Assembly: GCF_048269205.1 (NCBI RefSeq)
Contig: NZ_JBLXJC010000001.1
Span: 1,426,001-1,490,000, forward strand
Direction: 5' to 3'
Length of the DNA: 64,000 nt
Source of the DNA: Emcibacter sp048269205
GTDB taxonomy: Bacteria > Pseudomonadota > Alphaproteobacteria > Sphingomonadales > Emcibacteraceae
Shown here: positions 53,403 through 63,158 of the stretch, in pieces
Layout: the number at the start of each line of letters is the position of its first letter
Position numbering within the stretch: the stretch's first letter is position 1
Translations under genes and position numbers: made by a program
Notes under the pieces: model-generated
Database searches by the model: none
The model's input: only the letters and a program-made list of their open reading frames with translations
What the model was told of the DNA's origin: nothing

Positions 53403-55949
53403 TCAATCACCGAAGGCGCGCTGCCACCAGCCTTTTTTGCCGCCCTTCGCGTTATCTGCACTATCAGCCTCTTCCGATTTCTTATCGGCACTGCCGACTT
53501 CTATCACATTAACGAAGCGAGAGGGTTCAGGCGCGGTCTTCACATCAGCTTTCTTTTCAGGGGCCGGTTCGGCCTCTGGGGCTTTGGCGGCCTGTTTTTC
53601 TGCCGTTTTCTCACCTTTGTCTTCAGCGCCGGCATCGGACTTCGGTTTGCGGGTTCTGCGCCGTTTGGGCTTTTCTTCCTTCACAGTGTCAGTCGCCGCT
53701 GTATCACCTTCACCGGCAGGGGCTGTCTGTTCACCCTTGGCTTCTGCGGGCTGTTCTGCAGCCTCAGCATGTGTTTCGGGTTTCCTGGTCCGGCGGCGGC
53801 GTGGTTTTTTCGGCTTTTCTTCCTCTCCGGTCGTTTCTTTTTCTTCCGGGGCGGTCTCGCTTGTTTTTGCTTCTGCGGCTACTTCGCCTTCAGAAGAGGG
53901 AGCTTCGGTTTGTTCAGTCTTGTCACGACGGTTGCGGCGACGGGGACGGCGGCGCGAAGGTTTTTTCTCGCTGCTGTCTTTTTCCCCTTCTTCCGTTTCC
54001 GGTGCGGCTTCATCAGCAGACTCTGCAGACTTGCTTTCGGCTTCCGGGCTTTCGCCTTCGCCAGTGCGGGGCTTGCGCCGACGGCGCCGACGTTTGCGTT
54101 TCGGCCTTTCACGTTCCTCACTGTCGGGAGTAACGTCGTCCTCGGTCACATCCACCAGTGTGGACACGTCACCACCAAGCTGCAGACTGTTTTTTGATTC
54201 TGTTTTCAGCTTCTGGCCTTCGGTACGTTCCATCCGGTAGCCGTTTTCTGTCAGGCTCTCGTCAATGGAAATACCGACGCTGAAGCCATAGCGCTGTTCC
54301 AGATCCGTCAGCTGTGAACGTTTCTGGTTCAGGATATAGATGGCCACGTTGGCGGGAAGATAGAGTACGATATTGCTGGTCCGTTTGCGGATGCCTTCTT
54401 CCTCGATCACGCGAATGATGTGTAGGGACTGGGATTCTACAGAACGGATAACTCCGGTGCCGTCACAATGCGGGCAGGTTCTGGTGCTTGATTCCAGGAC
54501 GCCGGCGCGCAGGCGCTGACGAGACATTTCCATCAGGCCGAAGGTGCTGATTTTGCCGACCTGGATACGGGCTCGATCGGACTTCAGGCAGTCCTTCATC
54601 TTGCGTTCAACAGTTCGGATATTGCCGCGATCTTCCATATCGATAAAGTCGATCACGATCAGCCCGGCCATGTCACGCAGTTTGAGCTGGCGGGCGATTT
54701 CTTCTGCCGCTTCAAGGTTGGTCTTGTAGGCGGTTTCCTCGATATTGTGTTCTTTTGTGGCCTTGCCGGAGTTCACATCGATGGAAACCAGGGCTTCGGT
54801 CGGATTAATTACGATATAACCACCGGACCTGAGCTGGACCGAGGGATTATACATGGAATCCAGATGGCTTTCGACCTGGAACCTCTGCAGAAGCGGAATA
54901 TCGTCCTGGTAATGCTGAACCTTTTTGGCATGGCTCGGCATCAGAAGTTTCATATAGGTTTTGGCTGTCTTGTAGCCTTCCTCACCCTCGACGAAAATTT
55001 CGTCAATTTCGCGGGTATAAAGGTCGCGAATACTGCGCTTGATCAGATTGCCTTCTTCATAGATCAGAGTCGGGGCAATTGACTTGAGAGTCAGCTCGCG
55101 GATTTTTTCCCACATGCGGGTCAGATAGTCATAATCCCGTTTGACCTCCAGCTTAGTACGGCTGGCTCCGGCAGTCCGGATGATGCAGGCCATACCTTCC
55201 GGCATATTCAGGTCGGCGAGAATGGATTTCAGGCGCTTGCGGTCCTGGCTGCTGCCGATTTTACGGCTGACGCCACCACCGTGCAGTGTATTGGGCATCA
55301 GTACGCAGTAACGACCGGGAAGGGACAGATATGTAGTCAGCGCCGCGCCTTTATTGCCGCGTTCTTCCTTGACCACCTGGACCAGAATGATCTGGCGTTT
55401 CTTGATTACTTCCTGAATTTTATACTTATGGCGCAGGCGTTTGGCCATGCGCAGGCGAAGTTTCGCTTCCTCTTCTTCGTCATCTGCATGAAGAGATTCG
55501 ATTTCTTCCTCGCCGTTTTCGCTCTCGGCAGCAACTTCAGGCTGAGCTTCACTGTCGCCTTCCGGAGCCTCTGCGGATTCTTCTTTTGTTTCCGGCGCTT
55601 CGATCTCCGGGCTGTCGGAAGCTTCTTCCGCAGGCGCCTCTTCTTCGAGGATATCGGCATTGGCTGCCGCTTCCTGGGCGATCAGGGCTTCCCGGTCAGC
55701 AACAGGGATCTGGTAGTAGTCGGGGTGGATCTCGCTGAAGGCCAGAAAACCGTGTCGGTTTCCGCCATAATCGACGAAGGCAGCCTGCAGGGAGGGTTCG
55801 ACCCTGGTTACCTTGGCGAGATAGATATTTCCTTTGAGCGGTTTTCTGGAAGTGGACTCATAGTCGAATTCCTCCACACGATTCCCGCGAACGACGGCTA
55901 CACGAGTCTCTTCCTCGTGTGATGCGTCGATGAGCATACGAATTGCCAT
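53403..55949 (-). CDS. Ribonuclease E
   Basis: Central endonuclease of RNA decay and rRNA/tRNA processing. The 848 residues have an S1 domain interrupted by a long acidic insertion (about 91-165, nearly all Glu, Ala, Asp, Ser), then the RNase H-like and DNase I-like catalytic parts, and the zinc link C492-P-H-C495. The C-terminal 260 residues are unstructured, alternating basic patches (RRRRRRK; RRRRTRK twice) with acidic ones, and end with GWW (840-842), the motif that binds polynucleotide phosphorylase in Caulobacter. The S1 insertion is the place where RhlB docks in that organism. A 580-base leader region suggests autoregulation. Confidence 0.96.
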   Translation of the reverse strand: MAIRMLIDASHEEETRVAVVRGNRVEEFDYESTSRKPLKGNIYLAKVTRVEPSLQAAFVDYGGNRHGFLAFSEIHPDYYQIPVADREALIAQEAAANADILEEEAPAEEASDSPEIEAPETKEESAEAPEGDSEAQPEVAAESENGEEEIESLHADDEEEEAKLRLRMAKRLRHKYKIQEVIKKRQIILVQVVKEERGNKGAALTTYLSLPGRYCVLMPNTLHGGGVSRKIGSSQDRKRLKSILADLNMPEGMACIIRTAGASRTKLEVKRDYDYLTRMWEKIRELTLKSIAPTLIYEEGNLIKRSIRDLYTREIDEIFVEGEEGYKTAKTYMKLLMPSHAKKVQHYQDDIPLLQRFQVESHLDSMYNPSVQLRSGGYIVINPTEALVSIDVNSGKATKEHNIEETAYKTNLEAAEEIARQLKLRDMAGLIVIDFIDMEDRGNIRTVERKMKDCLKSDRARIQVGKISTFGLMEMSRQRLRAGVLESSTRTCPHCDGTGVIRSVESQSLHIIRVIEEEGIRKRTSNIVLYLPANVAIYILNQKRSQLTDLEQRYGFSVGISIDESLTENGYRMERTEGQKLKTESKNSLQLGGDVSTLVDVTEDDVTPDSEERERPKRKRRRRRRKPRTGEGESPEAESKSAESADEAAPETEEGEKDSSEKKPSRRRPRRRNRRDKTEQTEAPSSEGEVAAEAKTSETAPEEKETTGEEEKPKKPRRRRTRKPETHAEAAEQPAEAKGEQTAPAGEGDTAATDTVKEEKPKRRRTRKPKSDAGAEDKGEKTAEKQAAKAPEAEPAPEKKADVKTAPEPSRFVNVIEVGSADKKSEEADSADNAKGGKKGWWQRAFGD

Positions 55950-56534
55950 TTAAATAGTCTCCACGACAAAGTTCGCTCCAACGCACAGGGATATTGATCG
56001 CCTGTGGGTGAGCTGAGCTTTGTTTTATCAGGTTGGGTTGTTTGGATAAAAGGGAACCCGTCAGATAACGCGGCCTGGTGGTATTACACTGACCGGCAGG
56101 GGCAGGGCGGCAATCTGTTGCCGAAGGTACCCCTGAAAAATGACGCGTTCTGAATTTCATATTCGGTTACTTTGGTTATTATTTTTATTTTCCAGAGAAA
56201 ATAAGAAGCCCCGGTTATCGGGAAAAAAGAAACACAGTCACCTGAAATTTCTTTCTTTCAGACGCTTGTATCGACTTCCAGGAGCAAATGTAGAGCATTC
56301 CTCCCGTCCGTAGACCAACTCGTCCTAAAACTTTTCAACTTTCGGCGATATTTCCATAATTAACTAAACAGCTTATAGAATTTCACCTTCCAGTATTTCT
56401 ATAACATAAGCCGACAGTTTGGCTCTTACAATAGAGAATGTGATAATTAGACTGAAAAGATTAAAAAAACTTTGGCTGGCGAGCAATTTATATTAGAAAT
56501 ATAGTTCAGACCGGATTGGGAACAGTAACGAATT
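55950..56534. other. Divergent rne/amiC intergenic region
   Basis: A 585-base gap with no convincing gene. The rne side contains a short reading frame that is a continuation of the antisense strand, with no similarity to anything known. On the minus strand, the rne leader contains a CGGCAA/TTGCCG hairpin around 56100-56120. The amiC side is A/T-rich. RNase E usually controls its own mRNA through a structured leader; the exact fold cannot be shown by eye. Confidence 0.5.
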
Positions 56535-57749
56535 ATGATTTTTAAGCAAAACGTATCGAAAGCATTACTGCTCTTTTGTCTGATAATTTCATATGTTGTC
56601 GACACTTCATATGCTTCTTCTGCCGTTCCGGAAGTGTCCGGTGCACGAATTGGCGTTGATAAAAATCGCACCCGCTTCGTGCTGGAGATGAGCGACAAGG
56701 TGAAGTTCTCCATTTTCACGCTGGCTGACCCCAACCGGATAGTGATCGATATAGACGAGGTTGACTGGAAAATCGGTCCGGGCGGTGCAGACGGTAAAGG
56801 GGTTATTGAGCGATATAGATATGGCCTTTTCAAGCCTGGCACATCCCGCATTGTTCTTGATCTTCAATATCCGGTGAAAGTCGACAAGTCCTTTTTTCTT
56901 CCACCCAAAAAGAAATATCCATACCGGTTTGTTGTGGATTTAAAAAGAACAGATCAAAAGGATTTTTCCAGCACTATCCGTAAGCCGAGACAGATGACCC
57001 TGGCTTCGCGGCCGCCACAACCGGTTGTGGAAAGCGCCCGGATAGGACGGACCAAAAAACTGATTGTGCTTGATCCCGGACACGGTGGTCATGACCCTGG
57101 AAATCTGGGTAAAAACGGTTCGTCAAAATTCCCCGAGAAGACAGTCGCCCTGACTGCCGCCCGGGCCATAAAGAAAGAACTGGAAAGAACCGGACGCTAT
57201 GAAGTGATCCTGACCCGCACCAGGGATATTTACGTCAAACACCGGGCACGCAGCCATGTCGCCCATGCCCACCAGGCTGATCTGTTTATTTCGGTTCATT
57301 GCGATGCGATTGACGATAGCCGGGTGAGGGGCGCCACGGTCTACACTCTGTCGGAAAAAGCCTCTGACCGGGAAGCCGCGGCACTTGCCGCCCGGGAAAA
57401 CAAGTCGGATATTATCGCCGGTATGGACTTGGAGGCAGAACCGGATGAGGTCCAGGGCATACTGATTGAACTTCTCCAGCGGGAAACCATGAACCTGTCC
57501 AGCAGCTTTGCTACAGAGCTTGTCGGTCAGTTAAAAAATGCAACCCTGCTTAGAACGCGCCCTCACAGAACCGCCAGTCTTCTCGTTCTCAAAGGTCTTG
57601 ATGTGCCATCGGTTCTCCTGGAACTCGGCTATCTGACCAACAGAAAGGATGCGGCACTTTTGATGCAAAGGGAAACACAGCAGAAAATCGGGCGTTCCAT
57701 CGTCAAGGCTGTTGATCGTTATTTCCAGAAGAATTTTGCCTCAAATTAA
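56535..57749 (+). CDS. N-acetylmuramoyl-L-alanine amidase AmiC-type
   Basis: Zinc amidase that cleaves peptide side chains from peptidoglycan to separate daughter cells. The 404 residues have a signal peptide (about 1-28), an AMIN domain for septal targeting (35-135) and the Amidase_3 domain (170-398) with the zinc ligands in DPGHGGHDPG, a glutamate in FPEKTV, His in SVHCDA, and the catalytic Glu in LELGYLTN. It is divergent from rne and followed by the PBP1A gene after 118 bases. Confidence 0.95.
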   Translation: MIFKQNVSKALLLFCLIISYVVDTSYASSAVPEVSGARIGVDKNRTRFVLEMSDKVKFSIFTLADPNRIVIDIDEVDWKIGPGGADGKGVIERYRYGLFKPGTSRIVLDLQYPVKVDKSFFLPPKKKYPYRFVVDLKRTDQKDFSSTIRKPRQMTLASRPPQPVVESARIGRTKKLIVLDPGHGGHDPGNLGKNGSSKFPEKTVALTAARAIKKELERTGRYEVILTRTRDIYVKHRARSHVAHAHQADLFISVHCDAIDDSRVRGATVYTLSEKASDREAAALAARENKSDIIAGMDLEAEPDEVQGILIELLQRETMNLSSSFATELVGQLKNATLLRTRPHRTASLLVLKGLDVPSVLLELGYLTNRKDAALLMQRETQQKIGRSIVKAVDRYFQKNFASN

Positions 57750-57867
57750 AGGTATTCTTTAGTTTAAAATAAAGGATTGGGCCATATAGATGACACATTG
57801 GGCGCGTATTACTGTGCGAATTTTGACGGACAGAAAAACTGGTTTTATTATATAACTGTCAGGCATA

Positions 57868-60315
57868 ATGGCGAAACGGACAAACATCTGGATAAATATT
57901 CTTGGGGCGACCACGGTGGCGGCGCTTGTCGGCTTTATCTGTGCCGTTGCCGGTCTGCTGTATCTTCTGAACAGTTACGGTCAGGATTTGCCCAACTATC
58001 ACCAACTGGCGGACTATGAACCACCGGTTGTCAGTCGCATATATGCGGGGGACGGAAACCTGTTGTCCGAATACGCCCGCCAGAAACGACTGTTTGTCCC
58101 TATTTCTGCAATTCCCAAGCCGCTGATCCATGCTTTTCTGGCGGCTGAGGACAAGTCTTTCTATACCCATGGCGGCATCGATTATATGGGTGTTATCCGG
58201 GCAGCTCTGCTGAATATCAAGAACAGTTTCAGCGGACGGCGGCCGGTGGGCGCTTCCACCATCACCCAGCAGGTGGCCAAAAACTTTCTGCTTTCCGGTG
58301 TGGTTAGTTATGAGCGAAAAATCAAGGAAGCCATTCTTGCCTATCGTATCGAACGTACTTTTTCCAAGGACAAGATCCTTGAGCTCTATCTGAACGAGAT
58401 TTATCTGGGCTCCGGCACCTATGGTGTGGCGGCAGCAAGCCTTTATTATTTTAACAAATCTCTGGGCGAACTGACCCTCGATGAGATCGCCTATCTTGCC
58501 GCCCTTCCGAAAGGGCCCAACAACTATCATCCGGTCAGGAGATATGATGCTGCCGTTGGCCGGCGAAACTGGGTGTTGGGGCGCATGGCTCAGGTAGGCT
58601 ACATTACACCGGAGGAAGCTGCCGAAGCCCAGAAAAACCCGTTGGTTACGAAAAAACCGGAACGGACAACCATATTCAAGGCGGAATATTTCACAGAGGA
58701 AGTTCGCCGGGAGCTCAAGGATCTTTACGGAGATGATGAACTTTATGGTGGCGGCCTGTTTGTGCGGACAACTCTTTCTCCGCGTCTCCAGGCTATTGCT
58801 GAACGGGAACTGAAGCAGGGACTCATTGTCTATGATCGCCGTCATGGATACAAAGGGCCTGTGACACGCTTTTCAAAGGACGAGGACTGGCAGGCGGAAC
58901 TGGAGAAGATGGATATCCCGCTTGGTATGGATAGCTGGCGGCTGGCTGTGGTCCGGGAAGTAGAGGATCAGAGAGCTTCTGTTCTGACCAAAGATGGTAC
59001 TCTCGGCCAGGTCCCCCTGGATGAGGTTAAGTGGGCCCGCAAATACCTCAAGGGTGAATATGTTGCTCAGCGGATCAAGTCCGTCAAGGAAGTCCTGTCT
59101 GTGGGGGACGTCATTATTGTCGAGGAACTGGCAAGTTCGGATCACAAACAGGTGGAGCCGGAATTTGCGGCCTTTGGTCTGCGTCAGATACCAGAAATCA
59201 ACGGCGCCATTGTCGCCATGGATCCCCATACCGGGCGGGTCCTGGCCATGTCCGGCGGATTTGACTATAATCTGAGCGAATATAACCGGGCGACACAGGC
59301 CAAAAGGCAGCCGGGCAGTGCCTTCAAGCCCTTTGTCTATGCCGTTGCCCTGGAAAAGGGTTTTACTCCCTCCAGTCTGATCCTGGACGCCCCGTTCGTG
59401 ATGGAGCAGGGCTTCGGGCTCGGGAAATGGAAACCCAAGAACTCCAGTGACAAATTTTATGGCCCGAGCACCCTTCGTTTGGGGCTGGAGAAGTCGCGAA
59501 ACCTGATGACAGTGCGTCTGGCCCAGTACATCAAGATGGACGGGATTGTAGATATAGCCGACCGTATGGGTATAACACATAACCTGCCGTCGCTTCTGTC
59601 CATGTCACTGGGGGCGGGGGATACAACTCTTATGAAGCTGACTGCGGCATACGGCATGATTGTCAATGGCGGCAAGAAGGTTACCCCGACGCTGATCGAT
59701 CGTATTCAGGATCGCTATGGCGAGACCATCTTCCGACACGACCAGCGTGAATGTGAAAATTGTCTTGCTGAGGAATGGCAATATCAGAATGAACCCAGAC
59801 TTCCTGATCAGCGCAGGAGGGTTCTGGATGAAGTAACCGCCTATCAGCTTGTCTCCATGATGGAAGGTGTTGTACAGCGGGGAACCGGTATTCGTATCAG
59901 GGCCCTGAACAAACCGCTAGCGGGCAAGACCGGGACCTCAAACGACAGTTTTGATGCCTGGTTTGTAGGGTTTTCTCCGGACCTGGTTGTCGGCGTGTTT
60001 GCCGGTTTTGATACACCCCGTTCCCTCGGCGCAGGTGAAGAGGGGGCCAGTGTAGCTGTACCAATTTTCCGGGATTTCATGCAGGAAGCCCTGAAAAATG
60101 AACCGTCTATTCCTTTCCGTATTCCACCCGGGGTGCGGCTGGTCCGGGTGAACCCGAAAACAGGCCAGATCGCCCAGGCCGGAGAAAAAAATGCCATTCT
60201 CGAAGCGTTCCGTCAGGGAACTTTTCCGACAAAAACAGCAGATGTGCTTGACGGATTTAATTCCCTGGTGCAAACAGGGACAAAAGTTCGCACCGGTACC
60301 GGTGGAATATACTAG
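57868..60315 (+). CDS. Penicillin-binding protein 1A, bifunctional
   Basis: Makes glycan strands and cross-links them in the periplasm. The 815 residues have a membrane helix (about 12-35), the glycosyltransferase domain with Glu94 (EDKSFYTHGG) and the RKIKEAILA motif, an OB-like insertion, and the transpeptidase domain with Ser484-x-x-Lys487 (SAFK), Ser543-Arg-Asn545 and Lys687-Thr-Gly-Thr. It is a class A PBP of normal length, between amiC and prfB as in relatives. Confidence 0.96.
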   Translation: MAKRTNIWINILGATTVAALVGFICAVAGLLYLLNSYGQDLPNYHQLADYEPPVVSRIYAGDGNLLSEYARQKRLFVPISAIPKPLIHAFLAAEDKSFYTHGGIDYMGVIRAALLNIKNSFSGRRPVGASTITQQVAKNFLLSGVVSYERKIKEAILAYRIERTFSKDKILELYLNEIYLGSGTYGVAAASLYYFNKSLGELTLDEIAYLAALPKGPNNYHPVRRYDAAVGRRNWVLGRMAQVGYITPEEAAEAQKNPLVTKKPERTTIFKAEYFTEEVRRELKDLYGDDELYGGGLFVRTTLSPRLQAIAERELKQGLIVYDRRHGYKGPVTRFSKDEDWQAELEKMDIPLGMDSWRLAVVREVEDQRASVLTKDGTLGQVPLDEVKWARKYLKGEYVAQRIKSVKEVLSVGDVIIVEELASSDHKQVEPEFAAFGLRQIPEINGAIVAMDPHTGRVLAMSGGFDYNLSEYNRATQAKRQPGSAFKPFVYAVALEKGFTPSSLILDAPFVMEQGFGLGKWKPKNSSDKFYGPSTLRLGLEKSRNLMTVRLAQYIKMDGIVDIADRMGITHNLPSLLSMSLGAGDTTLMKLTAAYGMIVNGGKKVTPTLIDRIQDRYGETIFRHDQRECENCLAEEWQYQNEPRLPDQRRRVLDEVTAYQLVSMMEGVVQRGTGIRIRALNKPLAGKTGTSNDSFDAWFVGFSPDLVVGVFAGFDTPRSLGAGEEGASVAVPIFRDFMQEALKNEPSIPFRIPPGVRLVRVNPKTGQIAQAGEKNAILEAFRQGTFPTKTADVLDGFNSLVQTGTKVRTGTGGIY

Positions 60316-60345
60316 TAACCTGTAATTTCACGAGAATACACGACG

Positions 60346-61474
60346 ATGAAAGCAGAAACCCAACATCACGTTGACAAAATCAAGCAGTCTCTCGCACTGC
60401 TGAGGAGGCATCTTTGACTGGGATGTCGCCCTTGACAGACTGGCAGAGCTGAACGCCCTTTCCGAAGACCCCAATCTCTGGAATGACGCCTCCAAAGCAC
60501 AGAAACTGATGCAGGAACGCCAAAAACTGGATCAGGCTATTTCCTTGTGTAAAAATGTCGAACAGGACCTGAACGATAACATCGAACTCATTGAAATGGG
60601 GGAGATGGAAGGTGATGAAGAAGTTGTTGCAGAGGCCGAGCAAGCTATTGAAGCGCTGACCGATAAAGCTGGAGAGATGGAATTCCAGACCCTGCTGAGC
60701 GGGGAAGCCGACAGCTTTGACACCTATGTGGAAATCCATTCCGGTGCGGGCGGTACGGAAAGCCAGGATTGGGCCAACATGCTGCTGCGCATGTACACCC
60801 GCTGGGCAGAGCAACACGGCTATAAGGTTGATATGATTGAGTATCACGCAGGTGATGAGGCGGGGATCAAGTCCGCCACCCTTCTGGTGAAGGGAGAAAA
60901 CGCCTATGGCTGGCTCAAGACGGAAAGCGGTGTACATCGCCTGGTCCGTATTTCTCCTTACGATTCCAACGCCCGCCGACATACCAGTTTCGCCAGTGTC
61001 TGGATTTATCCGGTGGTGGATGACAATTTCGAGGTGGAAATCAACGAAAGTGATCTGCGTGTCGATACCTATCGGGCCAGTGGTGCGGGCGGTCAGCATG
61101 TGAATACCACCGACAGTGCCATCCGTATCACCCATATCCCGACCAACATAGTTGTGCAGTGTCAGAATGACCGCTCACAGCATAAAAACAGGGCGACGGC
61201 CATGAATATGCTGAAGGCCCGCCTTTATGAAGCGGAACTGCAGCGGCGGGAAGAAGAGGCCAACGCGGAACACGCCAGCAAGACAGAGATCGGTTGGGGG
61301 CATCAGCTGCGATCCTACGTGCTGCAGCCTTATCAGATGGTCAAGGATTTGCGTACGGGTGTGGAGAGTGGTCAGCCCGACAAGGTGCTTGATGGAGATA
61401 TAGATCAGTTTCTGACAGCAGCTCTTGCTGCCCGGGTGCACGGCACCTCGGTAGAGGTGGAAGATATAGAGTAG
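60346..61474 (+). CDS. Peptide chain release factor 2 (programmed +1 frameshift)
   Basis: Recognises UGA and UAA stop codons. Codons 1-23 run from ATG 60346 to CTT at 60412-60414, then an in-frame TGA at 60415-60417. The sequence AGGAGG, three bases before CTT TGA C, is the classical RF2 shift signal, so ribosomes slip +1 and continue from GAC 60416. The joined product has about 375 residues; the coding parts are 60346-60414 and 60416-61474. The GGQ motif is at 248-250 (GAGGQHV). The codon-recognition motif reads SPY (203-205) where E. coli has SPF. The shift lets RF2 limit its own synthesis. Confidence 0.96.
60402..60418 (+). promoter_or_regulatory. prfB programmed frameshift site
   Basis: An internal Shine-Dalgarno-like AGGAGG (60403-60408) precedes CAT and the slippery CTT-TGA-C (60412-60418). 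The spacing and the CTT TGA C heptamer match the conserved bacterial prfB site. Confidence 0.93.
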
Positions 61475-61495
61475 AAGAAGTAATTATCCAGCGCC

Positions 61496-61525
61496 AAAAA
61501 GCCTTCTGCAGAGTGGAAGGCTTTT
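61496..61525. terminator. Terminator between prfB and the bactofilin gene
   Basis: The stem AAAAGCCTTC / GAAGGCTTTT (61497-61506 with 61516-61525) has a 9-base loop. Both flanks suit termination of the converging genes. Confidence 0.8.
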
Positions 61526-61549
61526 CTATTTTCCAGTCCAGAGAGACAC

Positions 61550-62017
61550 TCAGGCAGTCTTTACGTTGTGCTCTTCCTCGGGAGCAGGGGCAACCTCAAC
61601 GGGCTGAACCGGCTTTGGGCCATTTTCCTGCAGAGCATCTTCCTGATGCATCAATGTGCCTTCGACGACGGCACCGGCTTCTACACTGAGAGCCTCATGC
61701 ATGATGTCGCCCTTGACTCTGGCGGTTTTCTCGAGGCGGACGTTACGTCCCCTGATCTGCCCGCTGGCAGAACCCTTGACGATTACATTATTGGCCATAA
61801 TGGTGCCGTTAACGGCGCCATGTTCGCCAATGGTCAGAGATTCACTGCGGACATCACCATCTACAGTACCATCAAGCTGAATTTCGCCGAGTGTCGTGAT
61901 ATCGCCATTTACGGTCACATCGGATCCGATAATGGACGGAGCTGCGTTATTACTAGGTTTCATTTCTTTCAACTCTCTAGCTTCTGGAATATTCTTGTCG
62001 CTGGATCTTGAGAACAT
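61550..62017 (-). CDS. Bactofilin
   Basis: Cytoskeletal protein that polymerises without nucleotide and often sits on the membrane to position wall enzymes. The 155 residues have a short leader, the bactofilin beta-helix core (about 28-125, repeating GDI.../VDGDV.../VNGTI... with G at regular spacing) and a Pro/Glu tail. The first 14 codons overlap the M23 gene by 41 bases; an ATG at 61963 would avoid the overlap but the MFSR opening is usual in this family. M23-bactofilin pairing is common. Confidence 0.93.
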   Translation of the reverse strand: MFSRSSDKNIPEARELKEMKPSNNAAPSIIGSDVTVNGDITTLGEIQLDGTVDGDVRSESLTIGEHGAVNGTIMANNVIVKGSASGQIRGRNVRLEKTARVKGDIMHEALSVEAGAVVEGTLMHQEDALQENGPKPVQPVEVAPAPEEEHNVKTA

Positions 62018-63158
62018 CTTCTGCTGCCTTGAATAGATTCAAAGGATTAATGGGTTTACCGTTAAACCAGATTTCGTAATGCAAATGGGGACTGGTACTA
62101 CGTCCTGTGCTTCCCATCAGCCCGATCTCCTGGCTAACACTGACCTGTTGGCCACGTTTCACTTTTATCTTCGAAAGATGGCCATATCGTGACTTAAACC
62201 CGTTTCCATGGTCGATTTCAATAAAATTACCGTACGCACCATTGCGCCCAGCCTTCGTCACGATGCCGTTGCCGGAGGCATAAATAGGTGTTTTCCACCA
62301 GCCAGCCATATCGAGACCATGATGTGTAGCCCATGTCTTCTTAAATGGATCCCGGCGGGGGCCAAATCCGCTGGAAAGATAATATTTTTTCGCAGGTACC
62401 GCGACCGGCATGCTCTGCATAGCTGTTTCCAGGCCGACCAGACGGTTATAATGCGCCTGCAGACGGACAAAGGATTCAGACTGGTCACCTGCTTCGTCAA
62501 CCGCTTCTCCCAAAACCACAAGAGGACCACCCTGACCGACGAGATCTGAAGAAGCGCGCTTTTGTGCAATCTGGATAAGCTTCTCAGTCTTGATACCTGA
62601 TTTTTCCAGCGTACTGTCAATATAGGCGAGTTTGCCGGAAATTCCGCGGATCATGCCCTCGGCCAGCTGACGCTGACGGTTCTCGATCCGTTTAAGTTCA
62701 AAATTATAATATTCCAGCTCTCTCTTGCGGTCATTATATTGCTTCTGACGCTCCTGGGTGCTGAACACATGGGAGATCAGGTCCACATTGTCTCCGACGG
62801 CCGTATCCGTCCCGCCGGCCGGAGCGGAGTTTTCCTGTTCCGCCTGATCAGCCTGTTGCGAAAGAGACTGGTCCGTGTCAATCAACTGCTGGAGGTATAT
62901 CTGACGTTGCTCCAGAGCACGGGCTGTTTCTTCAAGCGTTTCTTTCATTGTCTGAAACTGCTCGTGGGCAAGCTGGTACTCTCTGTTGGCTTCCTGAACC
63001 TTTTCTTCCTTTGCCGCCAAAATCTGTTGTTCGAAGGCAAAGAAAACAGAGGTAATGATCACCCAAAGCAGCAGGACCAGCAAAAGACCAACAAAGGCCA
63101 GCTGGGTCCGTTCTGACACGGTTACAAAGCGAACTACGCCGTTGGTCCTGAAATACAT
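61977..63158 (-). CDS. M23-family peptidoglycan endopeptidase with coiled coil
   Basis: The 393 residues have one N-terminal membrane helix (about 20-40), a long coiled coil (45-110 and 140-165), and the LytM domain with ligands His280-x-x-Asp283 (HHGLD) and His358-Leu-His360. All catalytic zinc residues are intact, so the enzyme should cleave peptide cross-links in the periplasm, unlike degenerate EnvC-type activators. Because the bactofilin gene starts within its 3' end, the pair probably works together in local wall shaping. Confidence 0.92.
   Translation of the reverse strand: MYFRTNGVVRFVTVSERTQLAFVGLLLVLLLWVIITSVFFAFEQQILAAKEEKVQEANREYQLAHEQFQTMKETLEETARALEQRQIYLQQLIDTDQSLSQQADQAEQENSAPAGGTDTAVGDNVDLISHVFSTQERQKQYNDRKRELEYYNFELKRIENRQRQLAEGMIRGISGKLAYIDSTLEKSGIKTEKLIQIAQKRASSDLVGQGGPLVVLGEAVDEAGDQSESFVRLQAHYNRLVGLETAMQSMPVAVPAKKYYLSSGFGPRRDPFKKTWATHHGLDMAGWWKTPIYASGNGIVTKAGRNGAYGNFIEIDHGNGFKSRYGHLSKIKVKRGQQVSVSQEIGLMGSTGRSTSPHLHYEIWFNGKPINPLNLFKAAEDVLKIQRQEYSRS

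Noticed and set aside
53879..54121. A Lys/Ala-rich minus-strand frame inside rne
   Set aside because: It is an alternate frame of the low-complexity tail of rne.
53362..54240. A Ser/Arg-rich 292-codon frame opposite the rne tail
   Set aside because: Its low-complexity product mirrors the repetitive Glu/Arg codons of rne and has no independent start signals.
55858..56160. A 100-codon gene upstream of rne
   Set aside because: It overlaps the start of rne in another frame and its product has no recognisable features.
57859..58845. A 328-codon frame on the minus strand
   Set aside because: Antisense to the glycosyltransferase domain of PBP1A, which is intact.
60346..60417. prfB as a broken gene or frameshift error
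   Set aside because: The internal TGA, the slippery CTT and the upstream AGGAGG are exactly the conserved programmed site.
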